64,000 nucleotides of DNA from an uncultured Actinomycetes bacterium (GCA_903900235.1 CAIUMH010000134.1:1-64000); one strand, 5' to 3'; shown: positions 18,641 to 28,731, counted from the stretch's first letter. The notes: generated from the letters alone by a model not told the origin. Translations and numbers: made by a program.

Positions 18641-19906
18641 CTATTGCGACCGGTCTTCGGTCGCGGCGCTGGGGGATGACCACCAGGCAAGCCGGCCCTT
18701 CAACCGCAACGCCGGCTTCTCGACGACGAAGTAGCTGATGGTGGCCACCAGGGTCGCCAGGGCAAGGGTCGGAGCAAAGACATGGAAGAAGGTCATCCAG
18801 TAGTGGTGGCCACGAATGAAGTTGCGAACCATGAACATGATGTTGAGATGCCACAGGTAGATGCCGTAGGACACCACGCCGAGAGAGGCTACGGGCCAGC
18901 AGCGCAGCAGCCATCGCACGACGGAGCGGTCTTGCGGTCCGAAGACGGCGGGGACGATCAGGAAGAAGGCCGTGAAGACGGAGAGCGGCTCAGCGAGCAT
19001 GCGAACGCGGAGGGAGGTGAAGTTGATGATGTGGTGATCGGTGATCAGCAGGCCGCTCACTACGAAGGCGCAGATCGCCAGCAGCCAGCTCATTGAGGGC
19101 ATCCAGCGGTTCGAGAGGAATCGAGGCTCGTTGCGGTGCCCTGCGTACCAGGCGCTAAGGAGTGCGATGAGCATCCCGGCACCGAAGAGGTCGATACGGG
19201 CGGGCAGCCAGGTTGACACAAGCGAGGAAAGGGGGGTACTCGTCGAGCAGTGTGGCTTGCAGATGGCGACCACGTGGCCATTGACAGCCTTGAAGATCGG
19301 CTGGCTCAACAGCCAGAACCGGACGCCGAAACTGATGACAAACATGCCTGCAATCCCGATGAGCTCACGCCTGAGCTGGCTGCGCTCCGTCTTCCTGCGA
19401 TATCCGATGGCTGCCGCATAGAAAGGCAGAAACAGATAGAAGGACATCTCGGTGCACAGCGACCAAGCCGGAGTGATGCCCAAGAAGATCTCTTGGGGAA
19501 AGTAGATCTGGAGAAAGAAGTAATGGGACACCAGGCCCTGCCAGCCTCCGCCAAGTGAGATCTGCCCCATGACCGAGAGCACCGTCAGCGCCAGCCAGTA
19601 GGCGGGGATGATCCGCAGGAGGCGACGCTCGAAGTAGCGAAGAGGGTTCGGTCGATCCAGGCCGGCCAAGTTGGAGACGGCGAAGGGCCGATAGAGGAGG
19701 AAGCCCGAGATCAGGAAGAAGATCGTGACCCCGACGTCGCCACGAGCAGTGAGGAATCCAAGAGGAGCGCGCATCGAGTAGCGCGACTGTGCTGCTGTGT
19801 GGAGCACCACCACGCAGACCACGGCGATGGCGCGGAGACCATTGAATCCAGCGAACTGCCGAGGCTTCACGAGCGAAATCGCCGGCGGGGCTGAGACCTC
19901 AGACAT
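18641..19906 (-). CDS. Acyltransferase-3 (OafA-like) family protein
   Basis: FNGLRAIAVVCVVVLHTA; FFLISGFLLYRPF; SLCTEMSFYLFLPF; start at MSEVSAPPAIS. Confidence 0.9.
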   Translation of the reverse strand: MSEVSAPPAISLVKPRQFAGFNGLRAIAVVCVVVLHTAAQSRYSMRAPLGFLTARGDVGVTIFFLISGFLLYRPFAVSNLAGLDRPNPLRYFERRLLRIIPAYWLALTVLSVMGQISLGGGWQGLVSHYFFLQIYFPQEIFLGITPAWSLCTEMSFYLFLPFYAAAIGYRRKTERSQLRRELIGIAGMFVISFGVRFWLLSQPIFKAVNGHVVAICKPHCSTSTPLSSLVSTWLPARIDLFGAGMLIALLSAWYAGHRNEPRFLSNRWMPSMSWLLAICAFVVSGLLITDHHIINFTSLRVRMLAEPLSVFTAFFLIVPAVFGPQDRSVVRWLLRCWPVASLGVVSYGIYLWHLNIMFMVRNFIRGHHYWMTFFHVFAPTLALATLVATISYFVVEKPALRLKGRLAWWSSPSAATEDRSQ

Positions 19907-20130
19907 CAATGTGATCCTACTTGGGCACACCGAACGTGGGCCGAGTCGATCACGTCGATGCCCGAAGAGATGGAGGACACCTCGAGGTTGCCGGCCACGA
20001 TGACCCAGCACTCCCAGCGCTCGTTCTTCCCCAGATCCACTCCGTCGAGGTTGGCTTGGTGAAGGGGGCGTCGTGACCAGGCCTTGGCCACCAGGTTGAG
20101 CACGCCACCGCCGGGGGCACAGAGGTCGAT
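19906..20130 (-). pseudogene. C-terminal remnant of an unidentified gene (possibly DUF2804-like)
   Basis: Open frame DLCAPGGGVLNLVAKAWSRRPLHQANLDGVDLGKNERWECWVIVAGNLEVSSISSGIDVIDSAHVRCAQ with no plausible N-terminus. Confidence 0.35.
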
Positions 20131-20212
20131 GGGCTGGTGAGTTCAGGCTCGTGGGTCACGGCACCGTTCACCACCTCCCATCGACCAGAAGTCGACCGCC
20201 CGCCCAGTCTGG

Positions 20213-20959
20213 CTAGCCCGCGGTCTCGAGCGAGTAGCTATCGCCAAAGTCGTCCTGGAGGACGTGGGCCACCTTGCCGGTGGTCTGGACCACTAGTGGC
20301 GAGGTGAGCTTGCGGGTGGCGTAGCTCCAACCGGTGGGCAGGGAGAGCTTGTCTGCGAGGCCGGGCAGCGCGGCGGCGGTCAGGGTCGGGTCGATCTGCT
20401 GGCTCCAGGACTGCATGACGTAGACGGAGCCGTCCGCGCTGGTGAGTTCACTGACCGTGCGTCCGGCCTTGAAGGTGAACGACGCCTTGCGATCAACCTC
20501 GTGGGTCACGTAGCGGGTCTGCGCCTTGGCGAGGTCGCCGAGGGCCACCGTGGCCTCCTCGTCCATCACAATGCCGCCGAAGGTGGTGGTGACCTTCTTG
20601 CCCGTCCGAAGCTTGGAGATCGAATCCATGGCCCAGTAGCGCGGACCATTGAGCAGGGCGATCGGTACCTTGTTCTCCTTGGCCAGGGCCGTGGTTTCTA
20701 GGGTCTTCCACTTCGCCTCCGGGCAATCGCTCATCGGGAATGAGCTGTACACCCGGGCGGTCGGACCGCCTGGCGCCGCCGGGTCGACGAGAAGGACCTC
20801 GCAGTAGCGCTTGGCATAGACGTCATCGACATGCGGGAGGGTGGTCGTCGTTGGCGCCGAGGTGCTCGATGTGGAGCACCCGGCCAAGACGAGCGCAATG
20901 GAGACGAAGGCCGCCAATCGGCGCACCGTTGTCTTGTCAGTTCGAGTGTCAGAAGCCAT
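20213..20959 (-). CDS. Putative lipoprotein of unknown function
   Basis: Signal peptide with lipobox LVLAGCSTS; start MASDTRTDK at 20959. Confidence 0.75.
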   Translation of the reverse strand: MASDTRTDKTTVRRLAAFVSIALVLAGCSTSSTSAPTTTTLPHVDDVYAKRYCEVLLVDPAAPGGPTARVYSSFPMSDCPEAKWKTLETTALAKENKVPIALLNGPRYWAMDSISKLRTGKKVTTTFGGIVMDEEATVALGDLAKAQTRYVTHEVDRKASFTFKAGRTVSELTSADGSVYVMQSWSQQIDPTLTAAALPGLADKLSLPTGWSYATRKLTSPLVVQTTGKVAHVLQDDFGDSYSLETAG

Positions 20960-21010
20960 GCGCTGAACGTAGCACCGCGAGGAACGCGATGCTCCGCTAC
21001 CTTGCCCCCC

Positions 21011-21631
21011 ATGGGCCTCTACCGCGATCACGTCGTCCCGAGGCTCGTCGAGCTCACGTGCGGTGCCAAGGGCATCGAGCGATTCCGCCAAGCAGCGATG
21101 GAGGGACTCTCCGGTCGGGTCCTTGAGATCGGCTTCGGCTCGGGCCTCAACATCCCCCACTACCCCGATGAGGTCACCGAGGTCTTCGCCGTCGAGCCGG
21201 CCGCCACGGCTCGGCGGATTGCCGAGGAGCGCATCGCTGCCGCCGCCATCCCGGTGCTCCATGTCGGACTCGACGGTCAAGCCGTCGAGCTGCCCGACGC
21301 CTCGTGTGATGCCGCCCTCTGCACCTTCTCGCTGTGCACCATCCCCGACCCCGGCCGCGCCCTGAGCGAGGTCGCCCGGATCCTGCGGCCCGGGGGGCGC
21401 CTGCACCTGCTCGAGCACGGTCGCTCCCCCGAGCCAGGCGTGGCGCGCTGGCAGCAGCGCATCGACCCGCTCGAGCGTCGACTGGCCGATGGCTGCCACC
21501 TGTCGCGCGATCCCGTAGCGCTGCTCGAGGATGCCGGCTTCACCCTCGAGCGCTGCGACCAGCGCTATGTCAAAGGCCCGAAGCCCTGGAGTTATTTCAC
21601 CGTGGCCGTGGGCGTCGTCGGGGCGATCTAG
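21011..21631 (+). CDS. Class I SAM-dependent methyltransferase
   Basis: VLEIGFGSGLNIPHYP, CTFSLCTIPDPGRALSEVARILRPGGRLHLLEHG. Confidence 0.92.
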   Translation: MGLYRDHVVPRLVELTCGAKGIERFRQAAMEGLSGRVLEIGFGSGLNIPHYPDEVTEVFAVEPAATARRIAEERIAAAAIPVLHVGLDGQAVELPDASCDAALCTFSLCTIPDPGRALSEVARILRPGGRLHLLEHGRSPEPGVARWQQRIDPLERRLADGCHLSRDPVALLEDAGFTLERCDQRYVKGPKPWSYFTVAVGVVGAI

Positions 21632-21774
21632 GGACAGCCCAGGCCCTCGCCGGCAGCGCAGGCGGGGCAGAGCCAGACCACTCCGTCCCCGGAGCTATAG
21701 GCCAGAGCTGGCACGCCGCCGCAGGCCGCGCAGGTGGCGTGGGATTCGGTGTCCTGGCGAGGCTCGTCCGTCAC
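21628..21774 (-). CDS. 48-aa putative zinc-ribbon protein (absent from the ORF track)
   Basis: Reads MTDEPRQDTESHATCAACGGVPALAYSSGDGVVWLCPACAAGEGLGCP with GTG start; two CxxC motifs; stop overlaps the methyltransferase stop. Confidence 0.5.
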   Translation of the reverse strand: MTDEPRQDTESHATCAACGGVPALAYSSGDGVVWLCPACAAGEGLGCP

Positions 21775-21783
21775 GTCGTCACG

Positions 21784-23016
21784 CTAGCGAGGGCGACCGC
21801 TGACCTCGAGCGGCACCACGAAGAGACGACGGGCACCGGTGCTGCATCCCGATGGGGTCGACTGGCCGGGATACCCCACGCAGGTGGGATTCCAGGCCGC
21901 CACCGCCATGTCGAGCGTCCCGTCCACCGTCAGTACCGAGCCACCTCCCGGGCCAACCGCCGTCGGTGTGCTCGTCAGGAACGGTCGGTTGGGCTGTCGG
22001 CATGGGCCAGACGGTCCGGTGCAGGTCGCCATGGCCTCGCTATAGCCGGCGGTGTTCCACGGCCCGGCAGAGAACAGCAGCCGATACCGACCCTGGATCT
22101 GCACCATCTCAGGGTTCTCGATGGTTGCCTCCCAGGGCAAGGACGCTGAGTCCTGGGTGAGGAGCAAGTGGGCCTTGCCGGTCAGGTGAAGGCCATCAGG
22201 GGTGAGCTGCTGAGCAAGCAGGACAGCGGCGAGCGGGCTCGAGCCATCGTTCGCCTTGTACGCCAGCCAGGGAGTGCCGTCGACCGGGTCGACGAACACC
22301 GATGGGTCGACGAGCCCCATGGTCCGTCCGAAGCGACTCGGTGGTTCGCAGCGCAGCGGACCGGTCGAGGTGGGCGGCGCGATGAACAGGGGAGGCGACG
22401 TCGGGTCCGTGGGCAACCTGATCGCCGTCGCCCGTCCGGCGTAGCGCTCATCGAGCACAGCCACGCCGAGACAGTACCGCCCAGTACTGGCGCTGCGCCC
22501 GGCGAAGTAGAGCACCCATCGCCCATCGAGGAAGGCGGCGGCGGGAGCGAGTTGGGTCCCCGGGAGGGTCCAGGAAGGGAGTCCTTGTCGGCCGTCGATC
22601 CCAAAGGCTGAGGATCCATAACGCAGACGGCAGGCCACCGAGCCGCCGGGGGTCGGGCACTGACCCATGGGCCATGCGTGGTATCCGGAGGTCGCGTGGT
22701 CCGAGACGAGCACCTGAAGCGAGTTGCCGAGGGGCGTGCCCGTGCTGATGGCCAGGAAGGCCGCTCCGGCCTTGATGATCGTGGGGTCTGGGGCGTCGCC
22801 AGTGCAGCTAGCAAGCCGCGAGCAGCGGTTCCAGGTCGGGCAGGACGGATCATCACGGGCCGGATGGCCGCAGGGGTTGCCGTCGAAGGCGGGTGTGGCG
22901 AGCGGACCGGCGGTGACGGTCGCCCGAGGAGCGGGTGCGCTCGAAGCCGTCACCATCGGCGCCATGAGGACGGCGAGACAGAGGACGGCGAGCGCGAGAC
23001 CGAGACGAGCACCCAT
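21784..23016 (-). CDS. Secreted five-bladed beta-propeller glycosidase-like protein (GH43-type)
   Basis: Signal peptide; DPTIIKAGAAFLAIST, VDPSVFVDPVDGTPWLAYKAN, TIENPEMVQIQGRYRLLFSAG. Confidence 0.7.
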   Translation of the reverse strand: MGARLGLALAVLCLAVLMAPMVTASSAPAPRATVTAGPLATPAFDGNPCGHPARDDPSCPTWNRCSRLASCTGDAPDPTIIKAGAAFLAISTGTPLGNSLQVLVSDHATSGYHAWPMGQCPTPGGSVACRLRYGSSAFGIDGRQGLPSWTLPGTQLAPAAAFLDGRWVLYFAGRSASTGRYCLGVAVLDERYAGRATAIRLPTDPTSPPLFIAPPTSTGPLRCEPPSRFGRTMGLVDPSVFVDPVDGTPWLAYKANDGSSPLAAVLLAQQLTPDGLHLTGKAHLLLTQDSASLPWEATIENPEMVQIQGRYRLLFSAGPWNTAGYSEAMATCTGPSGPCRQPNRPFLTSTPTAVGPGGGSVLTVDGTLDMAVAAWNPTCVGYPGQSTPSGCSTGARRLFVVPLEVSGRPR

Positions 23017-23059
23017 GACGCAAGAGTCTCTCAGATCTTCGTTCGGGCGAACGGTCAGA

Positions 23060-23548
23060 TCACCGGGCGAGCAGCTCGGCATTGACGGCGTTGAGTTCGA
23101 CGACCCATGCCATCTCGGCGAACGGCGTGCAGTGTTCCGCCGAGAGCTCCTCGACCGCCCACTCCGGGATAGGTCGGCCATTGGTCAGCGCTCGCTGCGC
23201 CGCGAATCGCGCCTCGAGCACGTTCACCCTCACCCCTGCGGCATCGATGCGGAGCGCCTCAGGGGTTCGCTCCACCAGGTGAGCAGCCTCTTCGAGGCCG
23301 CGACGGATCTGCCAGGTCATGGTGGCCAGGCGGCGGCCCAGGCGGCTCTCGGCGGCCGTCGGCCACAGCGCCGGCGCCAACTCGTCGACGGCCAGCCGCT
23401 TCTCGGCAGCGGTGCAGAGCCAGAGCAGTGCGCAGGTGGCATGGCGGGTGGCGAGACGGACCGGACGGTCGCAGACCATCAGCGTCCCCTTACCGCGAGT
23501 CGAGACCTCGAGGAGCACCTCGGGCGCTGGAAGGGAATGGTCGGACAT
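23060..23548 (-). CDS. OmpR/BTAD-type winged-helix domain protein
   Basis: TRHATCALLWLCTAAEKRLAVDELAPALWPTAAESRLGRRLATMTWQIRRGLEE resembles a winged-helix fold. Confidence 0.55.
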   Translation of the reverse strand: MSDHSLPAPEVLLEVSTRGKGTLMVCDRPVRLATRHATCALLWLCTAAEKRLAVDELAPALWPTAAESRLGRRLATMTWQIRRGLEEAAHLVERTPEALRIDAAGVRVNVLEARFAAQRALTNGRPIPEWAVEELSAEHCTPFAEMAWVVELNAVNAELLAR

Positions 23549-23587
23549 GGCCGGAAATGCTCGCACGCTGCTGTGACGGCGGTCGGG

Positions 23588-23866
23588 CTAGTCCGACTCC
23601 TCCTCGATGAGCTCAGGACCAGGTGACCTGCCCGTCTTGTCGTCGGTGTAGTCGTCGAGCGGGATCGGCGGAGTCATCCAGCTCTCGGAACCCTTGCCCT
23701 GGATGCCCTCTCCTTCGCGCACCAGGACCGGGCCGATGGAATTGCCCACGAACCGCAGGACCCAGGCATTGCGGCCGTTGGACCAGCGCAGGAAGGGCCG
23801 CAATAACGTAACGGTGGAGTGCTTCACGACAACGCGTTGACGAGGTGTCCTGTTACGTTTTGCCAT
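23588..23866 (-). CDS. Conserved-looking small hypothetical protein
   Basis: ORF with basic N-terminus MAKRNRTPRQRVVVKHSTVTLLRPFLRWSNGRNAWVLR. Confidence 0.5.
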   Translation of the reverse strand: MAKRNRTPRQRVVVKHSTVTLLRPFLRWSNGRNAWVLRFVGNSIGPVLVREGEGIQGKGSESWMTPPIPLDDYTDDKTGRSPGPELIEEESD

Positions 23867-24010
23867 GCTCACCCCCACCACATTCGCGTGTCACAACACT
23901 TCACCTTTCGAAAGAGTAGTGCCAGCCGGTAGAGAGCGGTCAGAACGCCGTCTTGCATCGGACAGGCGTTTGATGCTGACCTAACGTTCGGGGACTGTTC
24001 GAGGAGAGAC

Positions 24011-25195
24011 ATGGACGATCTGGGCTACAAGCCGTTCGATGCTGACAACCACTACTACGAGGCGCTCGACGCCTTCACCCGACATCTCGACCCCGCGCTG
24101 GGCTCGCGCTGCGTGCAGTGGTGCGAGATCGATGGTCGCCGCTACCACGTCGTGGGTGGCAAGGTCAGCCGGGCCGTCACCAACCCGACCTTCAACCCCA
24201 CCGCCCCTCCCGGCGCCATGCACGACTACTTCCGAGGCAACCCTGATGGTCGCAACCCGCTCGAGTTCCTGACCGTGCGCGAGGAGATCCGACCGGCCTA
24301 TCGCGATCGGGCGGCGAGGGTGGCCACCATCGCCGAGCACGGCCTGAGTGCGGTGTGGTTGTTCCCCACCTTGGCCATGCTCTACGAAGAGCTCCTGCGT
24401 GAGGATCCCTATGCCGTCTGCGCCACCTTCTCGGCCTTCAACCGCTGGCTCGACGAAGACTGGGGCTTTGACCGAGGAGACGACCGGATCTTTGCCGCTC
24501 CGTATCTCTCCCTGGCCGACGTGGACTGGGCGGTGGCTGAGCTTGAGTGGGCACTCGACCGAGGCGCCCGGATGATCGTGATGCGCGCCGCCGCCCCCAC
24601 CACGGTGACCGGCCGGCGATCGCCCTTCGATGAGTCATTCGACCCATTCTGGGCGCGGGTCAACGAGGCAGGAATCACGGTGGTGATCCACGCCGGCGAC
24701 AGCGGCTGGGCCACCAACGGCTATGCCGACGAGGGATTCGGAGCCACATTCTCGGGGGGCTGGAAGCCGTCCATCAAGTCCTTCGGGATCGAGCGGGCGG
24801 CTGGAGACTTCGTCATCACCAGCATCTTCGAGAAGCTCTTCGACCGGCATCCGAACGTCCGCATGGCCTCGATCGAGAACGGGTCCACCTTCCTTCCCGA
24901 TGTCTTCGCCAAGCTTCGCTCGACCCACAACAAGATGCCGGGCTACTTCACCGAGGATCCCACGCTCACCCTGCAGCGGAATTGGTGGATCAACCCGTTC
25001 TGGGAGGACGATGTCAATGAGGTGGTCGACCTGATGGGGCCTGAGCGCGTCCTGTTCGGCTCCGACTGGCCACACATCGAAGGTATGCCCGAGCCCCTCG
25101 ACTATGTCCCTGAGTTGGCCAAGCTGAGCGACGCCGATCGCCGCCGGGTCCTGCTCGACAACGTCACCGAGCTCACCGCCCCACGACCCGCATGA
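24011..25195 (+). CDS. Amidohydrolase family metal-dependent hydrolase
   Basis: FDADNHYYE, VVIHAGDSG, VLFGSDWPHIEGMPEP. Confidence 0.92.
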   Translation: MDDLGYKPFDADNHYYEALDAFTRHLDPALGSRCVQWCEIDGRRYHVVGGKVSRAVTNPTFNPTAPPGAMHDYFRGNPDGRNPLEFLTVREEIRPAYRDRAARVATIAEHGLSAVWLFPTLAMLYEELLREDPYAVCATFSAFNRWLDEDWGFDRGDDRIFAAPYLSLADVDWAVAELEWALDRGARMIVMRAAAPTTVTGRRSPFDESFDPFWARVNEAGITVVIHAGDSGWATNGYADEGFGATFSGGWKPSIKSFGIERAAGDFVITSIFEKLFDRHPNVRMASIENGSTFLPDVFAKLRSTHNKMPGYFTEDPTLTLQRNWWINPFWEDDVNEVVDLMGPERVLFGSDWPHIEGMPEPLDYVPELAKLSDADRRRVLLDNVTELTAPRPA

Positions 25196-26292
25196 CCAGC
25201 GACGCCTCCGCTCCCGCCGGCGTGACCGGCGGGTACCTGAACGGCGAGTGGCCCGACGCCGACTGGTCGACCGCAGCATCACCGGTGGACCTGTCCGTGC
25301 TGCTCGACGCGGCAGTCGACGACGATGGCCCGCTCGCCACCACCCACTCGGTGGTGGTCGTCCACCGGGGCCGAATCGTGGCCGAGCGGTACCACGGCAC
25401 CCTCGGGTCCTTCGTCTCCGAGCCGACTCCCGTGACCTCCGAGGTGCCCTTGCTCAGCTGGTCGATGGCCAAGACGATGCTCTGCGTCGTGGTCGGCATG
25501 CTGGTCGACGAAGGTCGCCTCGACCTCGATGCCCCCGCCGCCGTTCCCGAGTGGTCCGGCCCGGGCGATCCTCGCAGGGCCATCACCCTGCGGCACCTGC
25601 TCGCCATGCGTGACGGGCTCGCCTTCGCCGAGGACTATGAGGACTCCGGGGCCAGCGACGTCATCGACATGCTCTTCGGATCCGGCAAGGACGACATGGC
25701 CCACTTTGCCGCCGACCGGCCTCTGGCCGCCGAACCCGGCACCCGCTACAACTACTCCTCGGGGACGACGAACATCATCTCTCGGCTCGTCGGCGACCAT
25801 CTCGGCGGCCCGGACGCCATGGCCCGCTTCCTCGCCGAGCGGCTCTTCGGCCCGCTCGCCATGACGACGGCGACGCCCACCTTCGACGCGGCGGGGACCT
25901 TCGTGGCCTCGTCCTATGTCAACGCCACTGCCCGGGACTTCGCCCGATTCGGCCTGATGCTCTGTCGGGGCGGTCTTGCTGGGTCACAGCGCCTGGTCAG
26001 CGAATCCTGGATCGATGGGCTCCGAGTGCCGATCTCGCTCGATCCCGACGACGGCCGCTGGTACTCGCTCCAGACCTGGGTGGCCGGCGACCACCTCGGC
26101 ACCTTCTGGTGCAATGGCTTCGAAGGTCAGCGCATCGTGGCGGTCCCGCCACTTGACCTTGTGATCGTGCGCACCGGGGCCACCTCGTCCGACCACGCCG
26201 CCGAGCTCGACGACTGGTGCCGAGAGATCATCGAGGCCTTCGAAGCGGTCGAGCTCAGCGCAACCGCCACTCGAGGCGAGTCCCCGAACTGA
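25192..26292 (+). CDS. Beta-lactamase-family serine hydrolase
   Basis: SxxK SWSMAKTM, YxN YNYSSGTTNI; ATGA overlap with upstream gene. Confidence 0.9.
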   Translation: MTSDASAPAGVTGGYLNGEWPDADWSTAASPVDLSVLLDAAVDDDGPLATTHSVVVVHRGRIVAERYHGTLGSFVSEPTPVTSEVPLLSWSMAKTMLCVVVGMLVDEGRLDLDAPAAVPEWSGPGDPRRAITLRHLLAMRDGLAFAEDYEDSGASDVIDMLFGSGKDDMAHFAADRPLAAEPGTRYNYSSGTTNIISRLVGDHLGGPDAMARFLAERLFGPLAMTTATPTFDAAGTFVASSYVNATARDFARFGLMLCRGGLAGSQRLVSESWIDGLRVPISLDPDDGRWYSLQTWVAGDHLGTFWCNGFEGQRIVAVPPLDLVIVRTGATSSDHAAELDDWCREIIEAFEAVELSATATRGESPN

Positions 26293-27070
26293 ATCGCTCC
26301 TGGCCGGCAGCCAGGCTCTGCTTGTCGGTGCCGAGTGCCGTCATCAGGTAGGCCTGGTCGAGCGCCTGGCGTCGGGAGAGCTCTCTGGCCATCCAGAGGC
26401 TTCGCAGCGTGCCCTGGGTGACCAGGGCGGGTGACGCAGCGATGGTCCGAGCGATCCACATCGCCGCCTCGAGCAGATCTTCTGGTGCAGTCACCTCGGA
26501 CACCAGTCCCGACGCCATGGCTCGGGCCGCACTCAGCCGCTCCGAGGCGCCCATCAACGACATGCGCACGAGGTCGCCGAAGTCCATCTTCCCCACCAGT
26601 TGCATGGGCTCAAAGGCGGCGGTCATGCCGTAGGTGACGTGCGGGTCGAAGAAGGTGGCGGTGTCGGCGGCCACGATGACATCGGCCTCGCCGAGCAGGT
26701 AGAACGCTCCCCCGCAGGCGATCCCATTGACCGCGCAGACCACCGGCTTCCAGAGCTCGTTGGCCTTCGGGCACATCGCCTTGCCGGGGTCGTCGAACAT
26801 GAAGGGCGTGATGTAGCCGTCAAGGCCGTCGGATTCGGTGTCGATGTCCCCCATGGCCTCGGTCCGGTCGATCCCGGTGCAAAAGGCCCGGTCGCCGGCG
26901 CCAGTGACCAGGATGCAGCGCACCTCGTCGTCCTCGCGCAAGGTAGCCCAGAGGCTGGTGAGCTCAGAACGCATGGTGGCGTTGAACGAGTTCATCACCT
27001 CGGGTCGGTTGAGGGTGACGACGGCGACACCGTCAGCGATGTCGACGAGCAGGGTCTCGTAGGTGGGCAT
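26255..27070 (-). CDS. Enoyl-CoA hydratase/isomerase family protein
   Basis: VVTLNRPEVMNSFNATM, AVNGIACGGAFYLLGEADVIVAADTATF; 3' end overlaps the convergent hydrolase by 38 bp. Confidence 0.92.
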   Translation of the reverse strand: MPTYETLLVDIADGVAVVTLNRPEVMNSFNATMRSELTSLWATLREDDEVRCILVTGAGDRAFCTGIDRTEAMGDIDTESDGLDGYITPFMFDDPGKAMCPKANELWKPVVCAVNGIACGGAFYLLGEADVIVAADTATFFDPHVTYGMTAAFEPMQLVGKMDFGDLVRMSLMGASERLSAARAMASGLVSEVTAPEDLLEAAMWIARTIAASPALVTQGTLRSLWMARELSRRQALDQAYLMTALGTDKQSLAAGQERFSSGTRLEWRLR

Positions 27071-27113
27071 GGCCGACAGCCTAGGACTCGCCGATACGAC
27101 GAGCCGGGTTGGC

Positions 27114-27686
27114 TCAGGCCTCAGCGCCACCCTCGTAGTCGAATCCCAGGTCCGGCGCGCTGAGCACCGCCCGGAAGGCCCAGCCCTCGGCGGCCGCTAG
27201 GCGCTCGGCCGAACCGCCTCGGTCGACGATGGCGGTGAGGAGAACCACTTTGGCGCCGAACTCCTCGACCGCTCGGGCTGCCTCGAGCAGCGAGGTCCCT
27301 CGCGACACGGTGTCCTCAGTGATCACCACCCGGTCACCCGGCTCGAGCGCTCCAGCGATGCGGCCTCCGGCCCCATGGTCCTTGACCTCCTTGCGGACGC
27401 TGAAGATCTTGAGATTGCGGCCCTTGGTGGCGGCGATGCCACCGGTCACGAAGGCCACCGGATCTGCCCCCATGGTCAGGCCACCAATGGCGGTGGCGTC
27501 GTCGGGGATCAGCTCGAGAAGCGCCTCGGCGACGAGCACCATGGCCTCGGGCCGACAGACCGTCTGCTTCGAGTCGATGAACCAGCTCGAACGCTTGCCG
27601 GACTTGAGGACGAAGTCTCCGGTCTTCACGGAGTGCTCACGCAGGTGGGCGGCCAATGCCGCCCTGGTCGGATCAAGGTCGCTCAC
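27114..27686 (-). CDS. pyrE: Orotate phosphoribosyltransferase
   Basis: PRPP motif VVITEDTVSRGTSLLEAARAVEEFGA; GTG start at 27686 overlaps purM stop. Confidence 0.92.
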   Translation of the reverse strand: MSDLDPTRAALAAHLREHSVKTGDFVLKSGKRSSWFIDSKQTVCRPEAMVLVAEALLELIPDDATAIGGLTMGADPVAFVTGGIAATKGRNLKIFSVRKEVKDHGAGGRIAGALEPGDRVVITEDTVSRGTSLLEAARAVEEFGAKVVLLTAIVDRGGSAERLAAAEGWAFRAVLSAPDLGFDYEGGAEA

Positions 27687-28729
27687 AAGATCACCTTTCC
27701 ACTTCCCGGAACGGTCGTCCCGATGATGGCTGCCGTCACGCCCGAGGAGGCGAGGCCGGAGAGGACGTCGTGGGCTCGATCGGCCGCCACGGCCAGGATC
27801 ATGCCGATGCCCATGTTGAACACCCGGTCCATCTCCTCGGGAGCCACCGCTCCGAGGCGAGCGATCTCGCTGAAGATCTCCGGCACCGCGAGGGTCGAGC
27901 GATCCACCGTCGCGTCGAGATGCTCGGGAAGCACCCGGTTGAGGTTGCCGGGGATGCCACCTCCGGTGATGTGGGCGATGGCGTGGACGGCACCCGGGCA
28001 AGCCTCGAGCACATCGAGGATGGCGGGCGAGTAGATCACCGAGGGACGGAGCAGCTCGTCGGCCACCGTGACCTCGGCTCCCTCCCAGGCGGGGTCGTCG
28101 AGGGAGCGACCGGCCCGCTCAAGCAGCACGTGACGCGCCAACGAGTAGCCATTGGACCGCAGGCCCGGCGAAGCGAGGCCGATGAGGATGTCGCCAAGCT
28201 CCACGCGCCCCGAGCCCAGCTCTGTGCCTCGCTCGAGGACACCCACGGCAAATCCGGCGATGTCGAGATGATCAGCACCCATGACGCCGCCGTGCTCCGC
28301 AGTCTCTCCACCGAGCAGGGCGCAGCGGGCCTGGCGGCAGCCCTCCGCCACGCCACCGACGACCTCGGCGATCCGGTCAGGGTCGACAGCCCCCACGGCC
28401 ACGTAGTCGAGCAGGAACAGGGGCTCGGCGCCGATGCAGACCAGGTCGTCGACGCACATGGCCACGAGGTCGATCCCCACCGTGTCGAAGCGGTCGGCGA
28501 GACGGGCGACCTCGAGCTTGGTGCCCACACCGTCGGTGGACGAGACGAGCACGGGGTTAGGGGTGCGGCTGGTGTCGAGGGCGAACATGCCACCGAAGCC
28601 GCCGATGCCACCGAGGACCTCAGGACGAGAAGTGGAGGCGACAACATCCTTGATGGCCTCGACAGCGGCGTCGCCTGCGGCGATGTCTACGCCGGCGGCG
28701 GCATAGGTAGCACTCGACTGTTCGGACAT
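27683..28729 (-). CDS. purM: Phosphoribosylformylglycinamidine cyclo-ligase
   Basis: TYAAAGVDI, LVSSTDGVGTKLEVA, LLGGETAEHGGVM, HITGGGIPGNLNRVLP. Confidence 0.95.
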   Translation of the reverse strand: MSEQSSATYAAAGVDIAAGDAAVEAIKDVVASTSRPEVLGGIGGFGGMFALDTSRTPNPVLVSSTDGVGTKLEVARLADRFDTVGIDLVAMCVDDLVCIGAEPLFLLDYVAVGAVDPDRIAEVVGGVAEGCRQARCALLGGETAEHGGVMGADHLDIAGFAVGVLERGTELGSGRVELGDILIGLASPGLRSNGYSLARHVLLERAGRSLDDPAWEGAEVTVADELLRPSVIYSPAILDVLEACPGAVHAIAHITGGGIPGNLNRVLPEHLDATVDRSTLAVPEIFSEIARLGAVAPEEMDRVFNMGIGMILAVAADRAHDVLSGLASSGVTAAIIGTTVPGSGKVIL

Positions 28730-28731
28730 GG

